DNA of 64,000 nt, from the NCBI GenBank assembly GCA_934358495.1, contig CAKRKO010000001.1, forward strand, positions 1-64,000. Direction: 5' to 3'. Origin of the DNA: an uncultured Eubacterium sp. (GTDB lineage: Bacteria; Bacillota; Clostridia; Lachnospirales; Lachnospiraceae). Positions 25,322-34,311 of this stretch are shown piece after piece. Position 1 is the stretch's first letter; each line of letters begins with the position of its first letter. A program made the position numbers and the translations under genes. The notes beneath the pieces were generated by a model, which was not told the origin of the DNA, searched no databases, and saw nothing but the letters and a program-made list of their open reading frames with translations.

Positions 25322-26404
25322 TTAATAATCTAATGTTTCCATATATTTCATGTATTTTACAACCATCAATGCAATCTTGAATGTGATGGCATCTTCAAAC
25401 ACTCTCAGATCAAGACCGGTGCTCTTCTGAAGTTTATCCAGGCGGTACACCAGAGTGTTTCTGTGAATGTATAACTGACGTGATGTCTCGGATACATTCA
25501 GGCTGTTCTCAAAGAATTTATTGATGGTGGTCAGTGTCTCTTCATCAAAATCATCCGGGGATTTTCCACCGAAAATTTCTTTGATAAACATTTTACACAG
25601 CGGTAGCGGCAGCTGATAAATCAGACGACCGATGCCAAGTGCGGAGTACGCGATAATATTGCGCTCCTCAAAGAAGATTTTTCCAACATCCAGTGCCATA
25701 CGCGCTTCCTTATAGGATCTGGATACTTCTTTGATTTCATTGACCACGGTACCATATGCGATATGTACATCCGCTTCACCCTTAAACAGACCAAGAATCA
25801 CTTCCGCGGTCTTGTTCAGGTCATTTGCACTGTCGGAACCTTCCACTTCTTTGACCACGATAATGTTTTTCTCATCTACCGCAGTGACAAAATCTTTATT
25901 TTTTCCTTCAAAGATACTGCGTACCTTCTCCAGTTCATTTCCTTCCTTATCACGATTGGTCTCTACTATATATACCACTCTCCGCACATCAGTTTCAATA
26001 TGCAGCTTCTTGGCACGATTGTAAATATCTACCAGAAGCAGATTATCCAGCAACAGATTCTTAATAAAGTTGTCTTTATCAAAACGTTCTTTGTAAGCTA
26101 CCAGAAGATTCTGAATCTGGAAACTTGCAATCTTTCCAATCATATACACGTCATCGCTGTCTCCGTTGGCCAACAGGATATATTCCAGCTGATGATCATC
26201 AAACACTTTGAAAAAATGACATCCAGATACAACCTGACTGTCTGCCGGTGAATCTACCAGCGCCATAGCTGAGCTTATATATCGATCCGCATCTGAAAAT
26301 GTAGTCGCAAGGATTTTTCCTTCTGTATCAATGATACACAAATCTATCCTTGTAATATTTTTTAATCCATCGATTGTATTTTGCAATATCTGATTTGAAA
26401 TCAT
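25322..26404 (-). CDS. PucR/CdaR-family transcriptional regulator
   Basis: The 360-aa protein has an N-terminal sensor region (about 1-120), a central GGDEF-like CdaR region (about 135-260) and a C-terminal PucR-type helix-turn-helix with NVSETSRQLYIHRNTLVYRLDKL near residue 310-330. Family members sense purines, sugar diacids or other metabolites. The ligand here is unknown. It sits alone between a YitT-family gene and ftsEX with a hairpin on each side, so I infer no functional tie to division. Confidence 0.8.
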   Translation of the reverse strand: MISNQILQNTIDGLKNITRIDLCIIDTEGKILATTFSDADRYISSAMALVDSPADSQVVSGCHFFKVFDDHQLEYILLANGDSDDVYMIGKIASFQIQNLLVAYKERFDKDNFIKNLLLDNLLLVDIYNRAKKLHIETDVRRVVYIVETNRDKEGNELEKVRSIFEGKNKDFVTAVDEKNIIVVKEVEGSDSANDLNKTAEVILGLFKGEADVHIAYGTVVNEIKEVSRSYKEARMALDVGKIFFEERNIIAYSALGIGRLIYQLPLPLCKMFIKEIFGGKSPDDFDEETLTTINKFFENSLNVSETSRQLYIHRNTLVYRLDKLQKSTGLDLRVFEDAITFKIALMVVKYMKYMETLDY

Positions 26405-26518
26405 AATGAAAAGTCCCCCTGCATATTTTTATACAACATTCACAATAACCATTTCTCTTTTTTACATATATTTTTTATACACATCTCTATTTTAAGACAA
26501 AAGCCCCAAAAAAGTAAA

Positions 26519-26552
26519 GAGGAAATACATTTTTTTTTATGCATTTCCCCAA
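26519..26552 (-). terminator. Terminator of the YitT-family gene
   Basis: GGAAATGCAT pairs with ATGTATTTCC (one G-U) around an A-rich loop, then TTTACTTTTTT follows on the minus strand. It begins 15 bp past the stop codon. Confidence 0.6.
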
Positions 26553-26566
26553 TTTTTATATTTTGT

Positions 26567-27445
26567 TCACATTTTGTCCGCATAGGACTGAAAACCTTCC
26601 CCCCAAACTTCTCTGGCATCGCTGATGACCAGAAATGCTTTCGGATCTATTGTCATGGCTGTTTCCTTCAGATATACCATCTGTTTCTTCGAAACAACGC
26701 AAAGCAGCATGCAACGTTCCTTATGTGTATACATACCTTTTGCATTCAGTCCTGTAACACCCCGGTCAAGACCTGACATCAGCGCCTGCGCGATCTCATC
26801 CGATCTATCCGACATGATATATACCGCACGGGACGTATTCAGGCCTTCCACCGTGATATCCGATACCTTCATCATAACAAATATTGCAAATATCGCATAC
26901 AGTGCATTTTTTAATCCAAACAGATACAAACCTGCAATTACGATCAGCGCATCGATCACCTGCATGATCTGGATAAGAGAATACTGTTTCAAACGTATAT
27001 GAAGCAATGCTGCCAGCATATCTGTTCCTCCGGTAGTGCAATGTGCCCGCAACACCAGCCCGACGCCGAATCCCATCAGCCCACCGCCAAACAGACAGCC
27101 AATCAGCAGATCCTGCTGAGACAGATCCCAGGCCGGAATAACTGCCAGCCAAAACGACAATAAGATCATTGCCACAAAGGATTTTCCTGCAAATTCTTTA
27201 CCTTTTTTCACAAAAGCCCATATAAAAATCGGTACATTCAGCACAAAAGAGGTTACCCCAAGTGGGATTCCACCTCTTACCAGATGAGAGGTCATCTCTT
27301 TGATCAAAATTGCAAGACCGGAAAAACCGCCGGTTACCATATCCAACGGTTCAAATACGCATTTCACCGCCAACGCAATGATCACTGTTCCAACAACCAT
27401 AAAAAGGATGTCTTGCAGCCATCCATTCTGTATCTTCTTTTTCAT
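26567..27445 (-). CDS. YitT family membrane protein
   Basis: The 292-aa protein has five or six membrane segments (about 12-180) and a soluble C-terminal DUF2179-type domain (about 205-285, with GVTGLNAKGMYT). The LFGGGLMGFGVGLVLRAH region is typical of the family. Its function is not established. Membrane transport is generally assumed. AAGGGGG precedes the ATG. It is transcribed with, or just after, the glycosyltransferase gene 50 bp upstream. Confidence 0.88.
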   Translation of the reverse strand: MKKKIQNGWLQDILFMVVGTVIIALAVKCVFEPLDMVTGGFSGLAILIKEMTSHLVRGGIPLGVTSFVLNVPIFIWAFVKKGKEFAGKSFVAMILLSFWLAVIPAWDLSQQDLLIGCLFGGGLMGFGVGLVLRAHCTTGGTDMLAALLHIRLKQYSLIQIMQVIDALIVIAGLYLFGLKNALYAIFAIFVMMKVSDITVEGLNTSRAVYIMSDRSDEIAQALMSGLDRGVTGLNAKGMYTHKERCMLLCVVSKKQMVYLKETAMTIDPKAFLVISDAREVWGEGFQSYADKM

Positions 27446-27495
27446 AAGTCCCCCTTTATTTTTGTCCCCTTCTCCTTGTAAGTCAAAAACAATAT

Positions 27496-28173
27496 CTATA
27501 TATCTTCCTTACTGGACTGAATCTGCCGCTTCATCTTACGATGTGCCAGCAGCTTCCGTATGATTCCCACCGGTTTCGTTTTTCTTTCCGCGAAGGAATT
27601 CTCCGTACCCACGCCAAACCACAGCCGGATATTCAGCATTTTCCGATGCTCTGCCAGAAACGTCTCCTGCACCGGTGTCGGAAGCATGACAAGCAGCATA
27701 TGTGGAGCCACAGCATTGATTTCATTTACAATACGCTCCGCATCTCCCTCGCATTCTTCCCAGACAGCATCCCCACAAATGCCACTGTAATCACCGAAAG
27801 CTTCTTCCATATACTGGCATAACCGGTCCATCTGCTCCCGTTTTTCCGTCAACAGATAAATACTGTGACGTTCTCTCGCCACTGTCCGTAATGCTTCATA
27901 CGCAAACCGATGCTCCCGTGCCTCATCCAGCCACTGTCTGGATGTCACACCAAGTTCCAACAGGATTTCCTTATCAGAAGGGATCACAAGATCCATGTCA
28001 TCCAGGCACTGACGCACTACTCCGTCCTCGCCGGCTGTCACGATAGTCCTCATGGAAACAAATTCCACCACATGCAGTCCCTCCGATTTTACATAATGTT
28101 CTATTCTATGAAGCGCTTCCCGCAGACTGCAGATATCGATCCGCACACCCGCCAGTTCTTTTCTACTACTCAT
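27496..28173 (-). CDS. WecG/TagA/CpsF-family glycosyltransferase
   Basis: The 225-aa cytoplasmic enzyme fits the WecG/TagA/CpsF family, which moves a hexosamine sugar onto a lipid-linked precursor of wall or capsular polymers. Supporting features are VEFVSMRTIV, the VIPSDKEILLELG segment (family: ...DG.G), MLLVMLPTPVQETFL and WFGVGT. The usual PD.G at the donor site reads IPSDKE, so it is a divergent member and activity may differ. A consensus promoter at 28233-28261 serves it. No other polymer genes are nearby. Confidence 0.75.
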   Translation of the reverse strand: MSSRKELAGVRIDICSLREALHRIEHYVKSEGLHVVEFVSMRTIVTAGEDGVVRQCLDDMDLVIPSDKEILLELGVTSRQWLDEAREHRFAYEALRTVARERHSIYLLTEKREQMDRLCQYMEEAFGDYSGICGDAVWEECEGDAERIVNEINAVAPHMLLVMLPTPVQETFLAEHRKMLNIRLWFGVGTENSFAERKTKPVGIIRKLLAHRKMKRQIQSSKEDI

Positions 28174-28232
28174 TTTGTCCCATTTCTTTTATCTTATTTC
28201 AGGAATAATTCTCCATTATTCTCCATTGAATC

Positions 28233-28261
28233 TTTATACAATAATTGTACCCATACGTCAA
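28233..28261 (-). promoter_or_regulatory. Sigma-A promoter of the glycosyltransferase gene
   Basis: TTGACG (28256-28261) and TATAAA (28233-28238) on the minus strand are 17 bp apart. The remainder of the 28174-28545 gap contains the palindrome at 28440-28512 and no gene. Confidence 0.75.
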
Positions 28262-28439
28262 GTAAAATTCAATTTTAGCCAATAAAATCACGGAACAACC
28301 TACATTTTTCGCATTTATGCACAAAGTTATGCACGTTATCAACATTTTTTATGGTGATGATAAAACGGATTGTTTGTATATTCACACCAAATACTATATT
28401 TTTTATGATTCATAAAGTTGGATATGCTCATTACGCAGC

Positions 28440-28512
28440 AGAAAGAATTCAGCCTGTTTTTTCGCAAGGAGCGATTGTTAGCGACTGAGACAAAACAGAC
28501 TGAATTCTTTCT
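28440..28512. repeat. Long palindrome beyond the NlpC/P60 gene
   Basis: AGAAAGAATTCAG (28440-28452) pairs with CTGAATTCTTTCT (28500-28512), and CTGTTTT (28454-28460) with AAAACAG (28492-28498). The loop carries GCAAGGAGCGATTG and AGCGACTGAGAC. It lies 33 bp past the stop of the minus-strand hydrolase gene. It lacks a strong U-tract, so a terminator role is only partial. Confidence 0.6.
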
Positions 28513-28545
28513 CACAACTTATATTTGAACCACAAAGAAAACTAA

Positions 28546-29526
28546 TTACATTACGCGACGTACGGCAAGAATGCTTTTAAATGTCGCGGTAGACACTTTA
28601 ATACCATCACGTGGATTACTTGCATGCACAATCTGTCCACCACCAATATAAATTCCAACATGACCACTGTAACATACAATATCGCCCGGCTGTGCCTCTG
28701 AATAGCTTACCCCACGGCCTACGCTGCGTAATGCGGCAGAGGAATGCGGCAGAGAAATTCCATAATGTGCATAAACCTGCATTACGAATCCGGAACAATC
28801 CACACCGTTTGTCAGGCTTGTACCGCCCCATACATACGGATTTCCAACGAACTGTAATGCATAACTGATAACAGAGCTTCCAGATCCTGCTTCACTGGAT
28901 TCGGTCTGTGGTTTTTCTGCATACTGATAAGTATCTTCTACCGTTGCATAATCAGCGGAAATATAGCCTTCTCCATCTGCAGTCTGTACTTTGATCCAGC
29001 CTGGTGTCTGCTCATCTGTTACGGAAAGCTGATCTTCCTGTCCAACCAAAGTCACAACAGAAGCGTCTGTGGATGCCTCGCTGCGGACTTTCAATGTCTC
29101 TGTGTTTACCTGTGCTTTTCTGCTTTTTACAGAATCAAGCAGCGCCTGGTCGCCAACAGTCAGATACTCTGCTTTTACATATCCGGTAATAGAACCGGAT
29201 GAAATCTGATACCAGCCATCCTGCTCTCCTGTAATTTCTGCAACTGTATCGTTTTTCATAATTCCCACAACGCTGCTATCTGTAGACGCTTCCTCACGCA
29301 CATTCAGGTAATTGTCTACCTGTGCAACACCAAGGTTCTGAGCCGCCTGTGCTTCTGCTGCTTCAGTCTGTACATTTGACTGAGCAACCAGCAGGGATAC
29401 GCCGGAAACAGGTGCTGATGCAGCTGACAGGTCAGCCGGTGCAGCCTGAGCTGTTCCTGCTCCAAGCGTCAACATCAGGGTACTTAACAACAGACAGGCC
29501 GTTACTTTTTTATTTCTGGATTTCAT
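28546..29526 (-). CDS. Secreted SH3-domain NlpC/P60 endopeptidase
   Basis: The 326-aa wall hydrolase has a signal peptide (1-28), two SH3b domains (about 70-125 and 137-195), a short linker and an NlpC/P60 domain with catalytic Cys in VDCSGFV, His in GHVGIYIG and the third polar site near IVHASNP. It should cut the peptide stems of peptidoglycan, usually the D-Glu to diamino-acid bond. It has a consensus sigma-A promoter and a WalR-like TGTAAC-N5-TGTAAC box just below the start site, so it may belong to the wall-stress regulon. Confidence 0.93.
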   Translation of the reverse strand: MKSRNKKVTACLLLSTLMLTLGAGTAQAAPADLSAASAPVSGVSLLVAQSNVQTEAAEAQAAQNLGVAQVDNYLNVREEASTDSSVVGIMKNDTVAEITGEQDGWYQISSGSITGYVKAEYLTVGDQALLDSVKSRKAQVNTETLKVRSEASTDASVVTLVGQEDQLSVTDEQTPGWIKVQTADGEGYISADYATVEDTYQYAEKPQTESSEAGSGSSVISYALQFVGNPYVWGGTSLTNGVDCSGFVMQVYAHYGISLPHSSAALRSVGRGVSYSEAQPGDIVCYSGHVGIYIGGGQIVHASNPRDGIKVSTATFKSILAVRRVM

Positions 29527-29575
29527 AATTTATTTCCTCACAATCGTTTTCTATATATTACTTTTCATTTCATTT

Positions 29576-29592
29576 GTTACATTTTTGTTACA
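29576..29592 (-). promoter_or_regulatory. WalR (YycF)-type box in the hydrolase leader
   Basis: The minus strand reads TGTAAC-AAAAA-TGTAAC, an exact fit to the WalR consensus TGTWAH-N5-TGTWAH. It lies at about +6 to +22 from the predicted start site, a position linked to repression in Bacillus. Binding is inferred from the motif. Confidence 0.6.
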
Positions 29593-29604
29593 TCAACGTT
29601 TGTA

Positions 29605-29633
29605 ATTATAACAACTGCATTTTTAGCTGTCAA
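29605..29633 (-). promoter_or_regulatory. Consensus sigma-A promoter of the NlpC/P60 gene
   Basis: A perfect TTGACA (29628-29633) and a perfect TATAAT (29605-29610) on the minus strand are 17 bp apart. Such a strong promoter suggests high basal expression and a need for control, which fits the adjacent WalR-type box. Confidence 0.88.
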
Positions 29634-29781
29634 GTATTACAGCCCATATATTCCTATATTTTATAGTTTTTTTATAAGTCAAAAAAGAGAAACAGAATTG
29701 TAACAATTCCATTTCTCCTCATCTGTTATATGTACTCTCGGAATCTTTTAAATGAAGAATTCTGAGAGTACATTTATCTAT

Positions 29782-32328
29782 TTAGTTCTGATGATTTTGT
29801 GAGTGTTCGGAATGATCCGAATTTGCCTGTTCCACTGCGGATGTCACGGCATCCAAAATCTGATCCAACATCCCCTCTCCCGTATGCACGTTGCATACCT
29901 CTGTCGGCATTTTGTCCGCACCGGAAGCACCTTTTACAAAGGCTTTTGTCTCTTTGCTGCTATCCGGGCAATAATCACCGGCCAGCAGTCCGGAATCTTT
30001 GCAGATCACCGCCGTCTGGTGCAGATCACATTTTTCGGAAGGTTCTGTCCCTTCTTCAAAGTATTCCGTAGTCACTTTCGGACAAACCCCTTTGATAGCA
30101 AGTTTTCCGGAAATCTGACACACGCTGCTCTCCACCACATCATCCGGCTGCTTAAATTCTTTATACTCCAGTCCCTCATGCAAGCTCTTCATAATGTTGC
30201 GCCAGAGAATCTTGGGAGAACGATTGGATTCCAGTTCGGAATTATCGTCATAGCCACACCATACCACGCCGGTATAATAAGGCGTATATCCTGCAAACCA
30301 GGCATCCCGGGCAGCCTCTGTGGTTCCGGCTGTACCGGTTTTTCCGGCAATCGGCATCGTCTCGAAATCCGCAAGTTTTCCGCTTCCTTTTTCCACAACA
30401 TCTTCCATGGCGGAAGTCAGAAGAAATGCGGTGCTGTCCTTGATCACACGGTGTTTCTTCGGTTTTTTCTCCAGAAGCAAATTACCGTCCTGATCCAGAA
30501 TCTTCGTATATAATACAGGTTCTTTGTAAACACCCTGATTTGGCATAACTTCAAAAGCGGCTGTCAGTTCAAGGTTGCTGACACTGCCGACACCAAGTGG
30601 CAGGGATTCAACTGCGTCATCCTTTGTCAGTGTGGAAATACCAAATTTCTTCGCCATCTCATAACCGGTCTGCGGCGTAATATCTTCCACCGTCTTGATG
30701 GCAACCACGTTAACAGAATCCTGAATTGCTTCCCGAATGCTTGTGTAACCACGGTATTTTCCATCTGCATTGTGAACCGTCTGACCGGATTTATAAGTGA
30801 TCGGCTCATCCAGCACGGTCGTCGCCAACGTATATTTTCCACTTTCAAGTGCAGGCGCATACGCAGTCAGGATTTTAAATGTGGAACCCGGCTGGCGAGT
30901 CGTTCCCGATGCACGGTTCAGTGTCTTGCTGGCTGTCTTTTCTCCACGGCCGCCAACCAGCGCTTTCACCTGGCCGGTACTCTGGTCAATGATCGTCACG
31001 GAAGCCTGTGGCTGTACCGTAAATATCACCTTTTCGCCCACCACAATGCCGCCGTCCTGCAATAATGCTTCCCGATATCCATCAATGGCATCCTGCGCAT
31101 CCGACTCTGAGGAATAATTCAGGTTATAATTTTCGTATTGTTTTTTATAATAGGCTAACAAGCTCTGCTCATTGAAATGTTCCACAGCTCCATCCGTCTG
31201 CTGGATCGACAACGCGTAGGAAAATGACACTTTATTGCGGATATCATAATTGCTGTCATTATTCACCTGCGTATCACAAACAGCCTGAATTTTCGGATCC
31301 TGTGTGGAGTAAATCGTGAGACCGCCACTGTAAAGTGCTTTATATGCCTGCGCTTCAGAATATCCAAGCTCTTCCTGCAGATCCTCAATGATCTCATCTG
31401 TCAGGGAATCCACAAAATATGAGGTGATATTCGTACCGCTGTTTTCCCACTTTGTATTGTTTTCCTGAATTCTGTCATACACATTATCCGCCAGTGCAGC
31501 TTCATACTGTGCATCATCAATATACCCCTGATTTTTCATGTTTTTCAACACTTTTTCCCGGCGCACAGCATTGTTATCCGGATGCGAAATCGGATTGTAT
31601 TTGGACGGATTCTGGGTAATTCCCGCGATCACAGCACACTCCGACAGGTTCAGTTCCGATACATCCTTGCCAAAATAGCGGCGGGACGCAGCTTGAACGC
31701 CCAGTGTATTCTGCCCAAGGTTGATGGTATTCAGGTAATTTTCCATGATCCAGTCCTTGGACACTTTTTTCTCCAGCTCCATGGCCAGATACTGTTCCTG
31801 CAATTTACGTTTTACACGCTGGCTGGAATCTTCGGTAGTCCAGCCTTCAAATACATTATTTTTCAACAGCTGCTGCGTAATCGTGCTGGCACCTTCTGAA
31901 AAATGTCCCGTTGTCAATCCTTTCGCAGCTGCACGGACGATTCCCCGCAGGTCAATTCCGTTGTGTTCATAAAAACGTTCATCCTCAATAGCTACAAACG
32001 CATACTGCAGATCCACCGGGATCTCATTCAGCGTCACATAGACACGGTTTGAGCCGGTTCCCACCAGCTGTGCCGTCACATTTCCATTCGCGTCCAGCAC
32101 GGTAGACATATAGCCCGACGGTGTCGCATCAATCTCATTAATATCCGGTGCTTCCGCAATCATCTGCTCTACATACCGATAGCCACGGTAACCGCCATAG
32201 CCAAGTCCAATCACAAAAATAAGCAATATGATCAGCAGCGTCAATGATTTGACCTTCCGGCGCATCACCGCACCACGGGATGTCAGATTCCAGCGTTTCC
32301 GTGCAGCCTGCTTCCTTCCATAATTCAT
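29782..32328 (-). CDS. Class A penicillin-binding protein (PBP1)
   Basis: The 848-aa bifunctional enzyme polymerises and cross-links peptidoglycan. A cytoplasmic basic start and one membrane helix (about 28-50) precede the GT51 domain with EDERFYEHNGID, QQLLKN and the lipid II-binding region. The transpeptidase then shows the nucleophile in GSTFK, SVN and KTGT. A C-terminal tail of about 150 residues with several Cys ends in a Ser/His/Asn-rich stretch. GGAGG precedes the ATG. Its promoter (32355-32383) lies in a repeat-rich divergent region shared with yigZ. Confidence 0.96.
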   Translation of the reverse strand: MNYGRKQAARKRWNLTSRGAVMRRKVKSLTLLIILLIFVIGLGYGGYRGYRYVEQMIAEAPDINEIDATPSGYMSTVLDANGNVTAQLVGTGSNRVYVTLNEIPVDLQYAFVAIEDERFYEHNGIDLRGIVRAAAKGLTTGHFSEGASTITQQLLKNNVFEGWTTEDSSQRVKRKLQEQYLAMELEKKVSKDWIMENYLNTINLGQNTLGVQAASRRYFGKDVSELNLSECAVIAGITQNPSKYNPISHPDNNAVRREKVLKNMKNQGYIDDAQYEAALADNVYDRIQENNTKWENSGTNITSYFVDSLTDEIIEDLQEELGYSEAQAYKALYSGGLTIYSTQDPKIQAVCDTQVNNDSNYDIRNKVSFSYALSIQQTDGAVEHFNEQSLLAYYKKQYENYNLNYSSESDAQDAIDGYREALLQDGGIVVGEKVIFTVQPQASVTIIDQSTGQVKALVGGRGEKTASKTLNRASGTTRQPGSTFKILTAYAPALESGKYTLATTVLDEPITYKSGQTVHNADGKYRGYTSIREAIQDSVNVVAIKTVEDITPQTGYEMAKKFGISTLTKDDAVESLPLGVGSVSNLELTAAFEVMPNQGVYKEPVLYTKILDQDGNLLLEKKPKKHRVIKDSTAFLLTSAMEDVVEKGSGKLADFETMPIAGKTGTAGTTEAARDAWFAGYTPYYTGVVWCGYDDNSELESNRSPKILWRNIMKSLHEGLEYKEFKQPDDVVESSVCQISGKLAIKGVCPKVTTEYFEEGTEPSEKCDLHQTAVICKDSGLLAGDYCPDSSKETKAFVKGASGADKMPTEVCNVHTGEGMLDQILDAVTSAVEQANSDHSEHSQNHQN

Positions 32329-32354
32329 ATATTTCCTCCAGTCTTATATTGCCT

Positions 32355-32383
32355 ATCTTACCATTAATGCGATATACTGTCTA
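32355..32383 (-). promoter_or_regulatory. Promoter of the PBP gene
   Basis: TAGACA (32378-32383) and TAAGAT (32355-32360) on the minus strand are 17 bp apart. The -35 box lies inside the left arm of the inverted repeat at 32378-32520. Confidence 0.55.
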
Positions 32384-32552
32384 TATTCAGAGCCATGCAG
32401 ATTTACAAAAAAGTGTAAATCATGCTTGCATGAATGCGCACTTTTTGCAGTAAATCTATTTGGCGAGAAGCCACATCGAGATGAAGCATGACGGAATCGA
32501 GATGGCTCTGAATATAGACATATCTAGTCAGAGCCATGCAGATTTACAAAAA
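32378..32552. repeat. Inverted and direct repeats in the PBP-yigZ divergent region
   Basis: TGTCTATATTCAGAGCCAT (32378-32396) is matched perfectly in inverse orientation at 32502-32520. A 24-bp direct repeat starting CAGAGCCATGCAGATTTAC occurs at 32388 and again at 32529. Inside, GATTTACA/TGTAAATC (32400-32421) forms a small hairpin. The whole covers most of the 236-bp gap between the two divergent genes. Confidence 0.75.
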
Positions 32553-32564
32553 GAAAGGAACACC

Positions 32565-33206
32565 ATGAGTTATAAAGTATTATATCAGGCCGGTCAGGGC
32601 GAAATCGAAGAAAAAAAATCCCGTTTCATCGCCCACACCCTTCCTGTCAGTTCGGAAGAAGAAGCCGTCACCTTCTTAAATAAGATAAAAAAAGAGTATT
32701 GGGATGCACGCCACAACTGCCATGCCTATACCATAGGAAAAAACAATGAATGTACCCGCTGCAGCGATGACGGGGAACCTTCCGGCACTGCCGGCCGTCC
32801 GATCCTGGATGTACTGCTCCGGGAAGAGATCCACAACTGTATCGTTGTCGTGACCCGGTATTTTGGCGGCACACTGCTTGGCACCGGCGGCCTGGTGCGG
32901 GCTTATCAGGCCGCGGCTCAGGCAGGACTGGCAGCAAGTACCATCATTGAAAAGCAGTTCGGACATAAATTACATGTAACTACAGATTACAATGGCATTG
33001 GAAAACTCCAATATCTGGTTGCGCAGAACCAGATTTTCACTCTGGATACACAATATACCGACAATGTTACCCTGGATTTAATGATTCCAGAAGAAAAATT
33101 CATGAATTTTTGTGCTGAAATTACAGAAGTGACCAGTGGACGTGCTGTTATGGATTCAGAAGATTTGGTGGAATTTGGTGTCGTTGATGGTGAAATCATT
33201 TTTTAG
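32565..33206 (+). CDS. yigZ: YigZ/IMPACT family protein
   Basis: The 213-aa protein has the conserved UPF0029 (IMPACT) N-terminal half with KKSRFIAH, HNCHAYTIG and the RCSDDGEPSGTAGRPI motif, plus a ferredoxin-like C-terminal half. Its role in bacteria is unsettled, and links to translation stress have been proposed for relatives. I start it at MSYKVLYQAG (32565), with AAAGGA just upstream. The longer frame to 32460 would translate through the repeats. It is followed by tRNA-Gln with its own promoter. Confidence 0.93.
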   Translation: MSYKVLYQAGQGEIEEKKSRFIAHTLPVSSEEEAVTFLNKIKKEYWDARHNCHAYTIGKNNECTRCSDDGEPSGTAGRPILDVLLREEIHNCIVVVTRYFGGTLLGTGGLVRAYQAAAQAGLAASTIIEKQFGHKLHVTTDYNGIGKLQYLVAQNQIFTLDTQYTDNVTLDLMIPEEKFMNFCAEITEVTSGRAVMDSEDLVEFGVVDGEIIF

Positions 33207-33302
33207 CTTTTCATTTTCGCACACTTTCATTTTGTTGCCAAAGTGTCAGATTATTGCATGAAATAAGCAAAAAATTCAAACGCAGTTTTTTCAAAAAAGG
33301 GG

Positions 33303-33331
33303 TTGCAATCCTTGGTGACTTGCCCTATAAT
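33303..33331 (+). promoter_or_regulatory. Promoter of tRNA-Gln
   Basis: TTGCAA (33303-33308) and TATAAT (33326-33331) are 17 bp apart. Start near 33338, about 49 nt before the mature tRNA. Confidence 0.8.
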
Positions 33332-33386
33332 AACACTTGTCGACAGGACATGAGGAAAACAACTCAAAAACCTCAGCGACAAGTAA

Positions 33387-33458
33387 TGGCCCATCGCCAA
33401 ATGGTAAGGCAACGGACTCTGACTCCGTCATTTCAAGGTTCGAATCCTTGTGGGCCAG
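33387..33458 (+). tRNA. tRNA-Gln(CTG)
   Basis: The cloverleaf has acceptor TGGCCCA/TGGGCCA, anticodon stem ACGGA/TCCGT with loop CTCTGAC giving anticodon CTG, and T-loop GGTTCGAATC. It is 72 nt including the discriminator G, and CCA is not encoded. It reads CAG. Confidence 0.95.
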
Positions 33459-33463
33459 CTGTA

Positions 33464-33493
33464 AAAAAAGCACCATGCAAATGGTGCTTTTTT
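33464..33493 (+). terminator. Terminator of tRNA-Gln
   Basis: AAAAAAGCACCAT-GCAA-ATGGTGCTTTTTT is a perfect 13-bp stem running into T residues, a few bases past the tRNA. Confidence 0.9.
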
Positions 33494-33568
33494 GTTAACT
33501 AAAAGTGGATGATTGATGTATTCTGCTTCATCCGGTTTACATCTGCATTTTCAAGGAGGACGTTTTTT

Positions 33569-34279
33569 ATGTATCAATTTAAGAGTCGCGTCAGATTCAG
33601 TGAAGTGGATAGTCATCTTAACATGACACTGCCATCTATCATCAATTATTTTCAGGACTGTAGCACGTTCCATTCAGATTCCATCGGACTGGGTATTGAG
33701 ATTATGACAGCGCAGGGATATGCTTGGATTCTTTCTTCCTGGCAGATTATTATCAACCGTTATCCACGATTTGGTGAAGAAATCACGATCAGCACATGGG
33801 CACATGGCTGGAAAGCCTTTTTCGGATACCGTAATTTCAAAATGGAGGATGCAAACGGAAATATCCTGGCCTATGCTAATACAAACTGGATTTACATGAA
33901 TATCAGAACCGGACGCCCAGAACGGATTCCAAAAGAAGTCAGCGACCTCTATGCCTGCGAACCGGCAATTCCTATGGTGGAAGCCTCCCGCAAGATTGCA
34001 CCTGTCACAGAAGGCATCAGCCTTGCCCCGATTCAGGTACATAAATACGACATTGATTCCAACAATCATGTCAACAATGAGCGCTATGTTCCGATGGCAA
34101 TGGAATGTCTGCCAGCTGGCTTTATCATCCGCCAGTTTCGGGTAGAATATCGCAATTCTGCGGTATACGGTGATACAATCTACCCATTATATCATCAAGA
34201 GGGCGATACATTAAAAGTATCCCTCAATGATGCCGAATGCAAACCTTATGCTATCGTAGAGTTCCAGAGCACAATTTAA
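33569..34279 (+). CDS. Acyl-ACP thioesterase
   Basis: The 236-aa protein fits the acyl-ACP thioesterase family (double hotdog fold), which releases fatty acids from acyl carrier protein. The first hotdog has SRVRFSEVDSHLNMTLPSIINYFQ. The central region AHGWKAFFGYRNF and the catalytic-type DIDSNNHVNNERYV follow. AAGGAGGA lies 8 bp before the chosen ATG at 33569. It precedes cvfB and an acyltransferase gene on the same strand, probably one transcript. Chain-length preference cannot be read from sequence. Confidence 0.92.
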   Translation: MYQFKSRVRFSEVDSHLNMTLPSIINYFQDCSTFHSDSIGLGIEIMTAQGYAWILSSWQIIINRYPRFGEEITISTWAHGWKAFFGYRNFKMEDANGNILAYANTNWIYMNIRTGRPERIPKEVSDLYACEPAIPMVEASRKIAPVTEGISLAPIQVHKYDIDSNNHVNNERYVPMAMECLPAGFIIRQFRVEYRNSAVYGDTIYPLYHQEGDTLKVSLNDAECKPYAIVEFQSTI

Positions 34280-34311
34280 TTTTACACAACCAGAAAGGAC
34301 GGAAACACAAC

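Noticed and set aside
32460..32564. Longer N-terminus for YigZ
   Set aside because: The extra 35 residues come from the repeat region and do not match the family. The ATG at 32565 has a ribosome site and gives the normal start.
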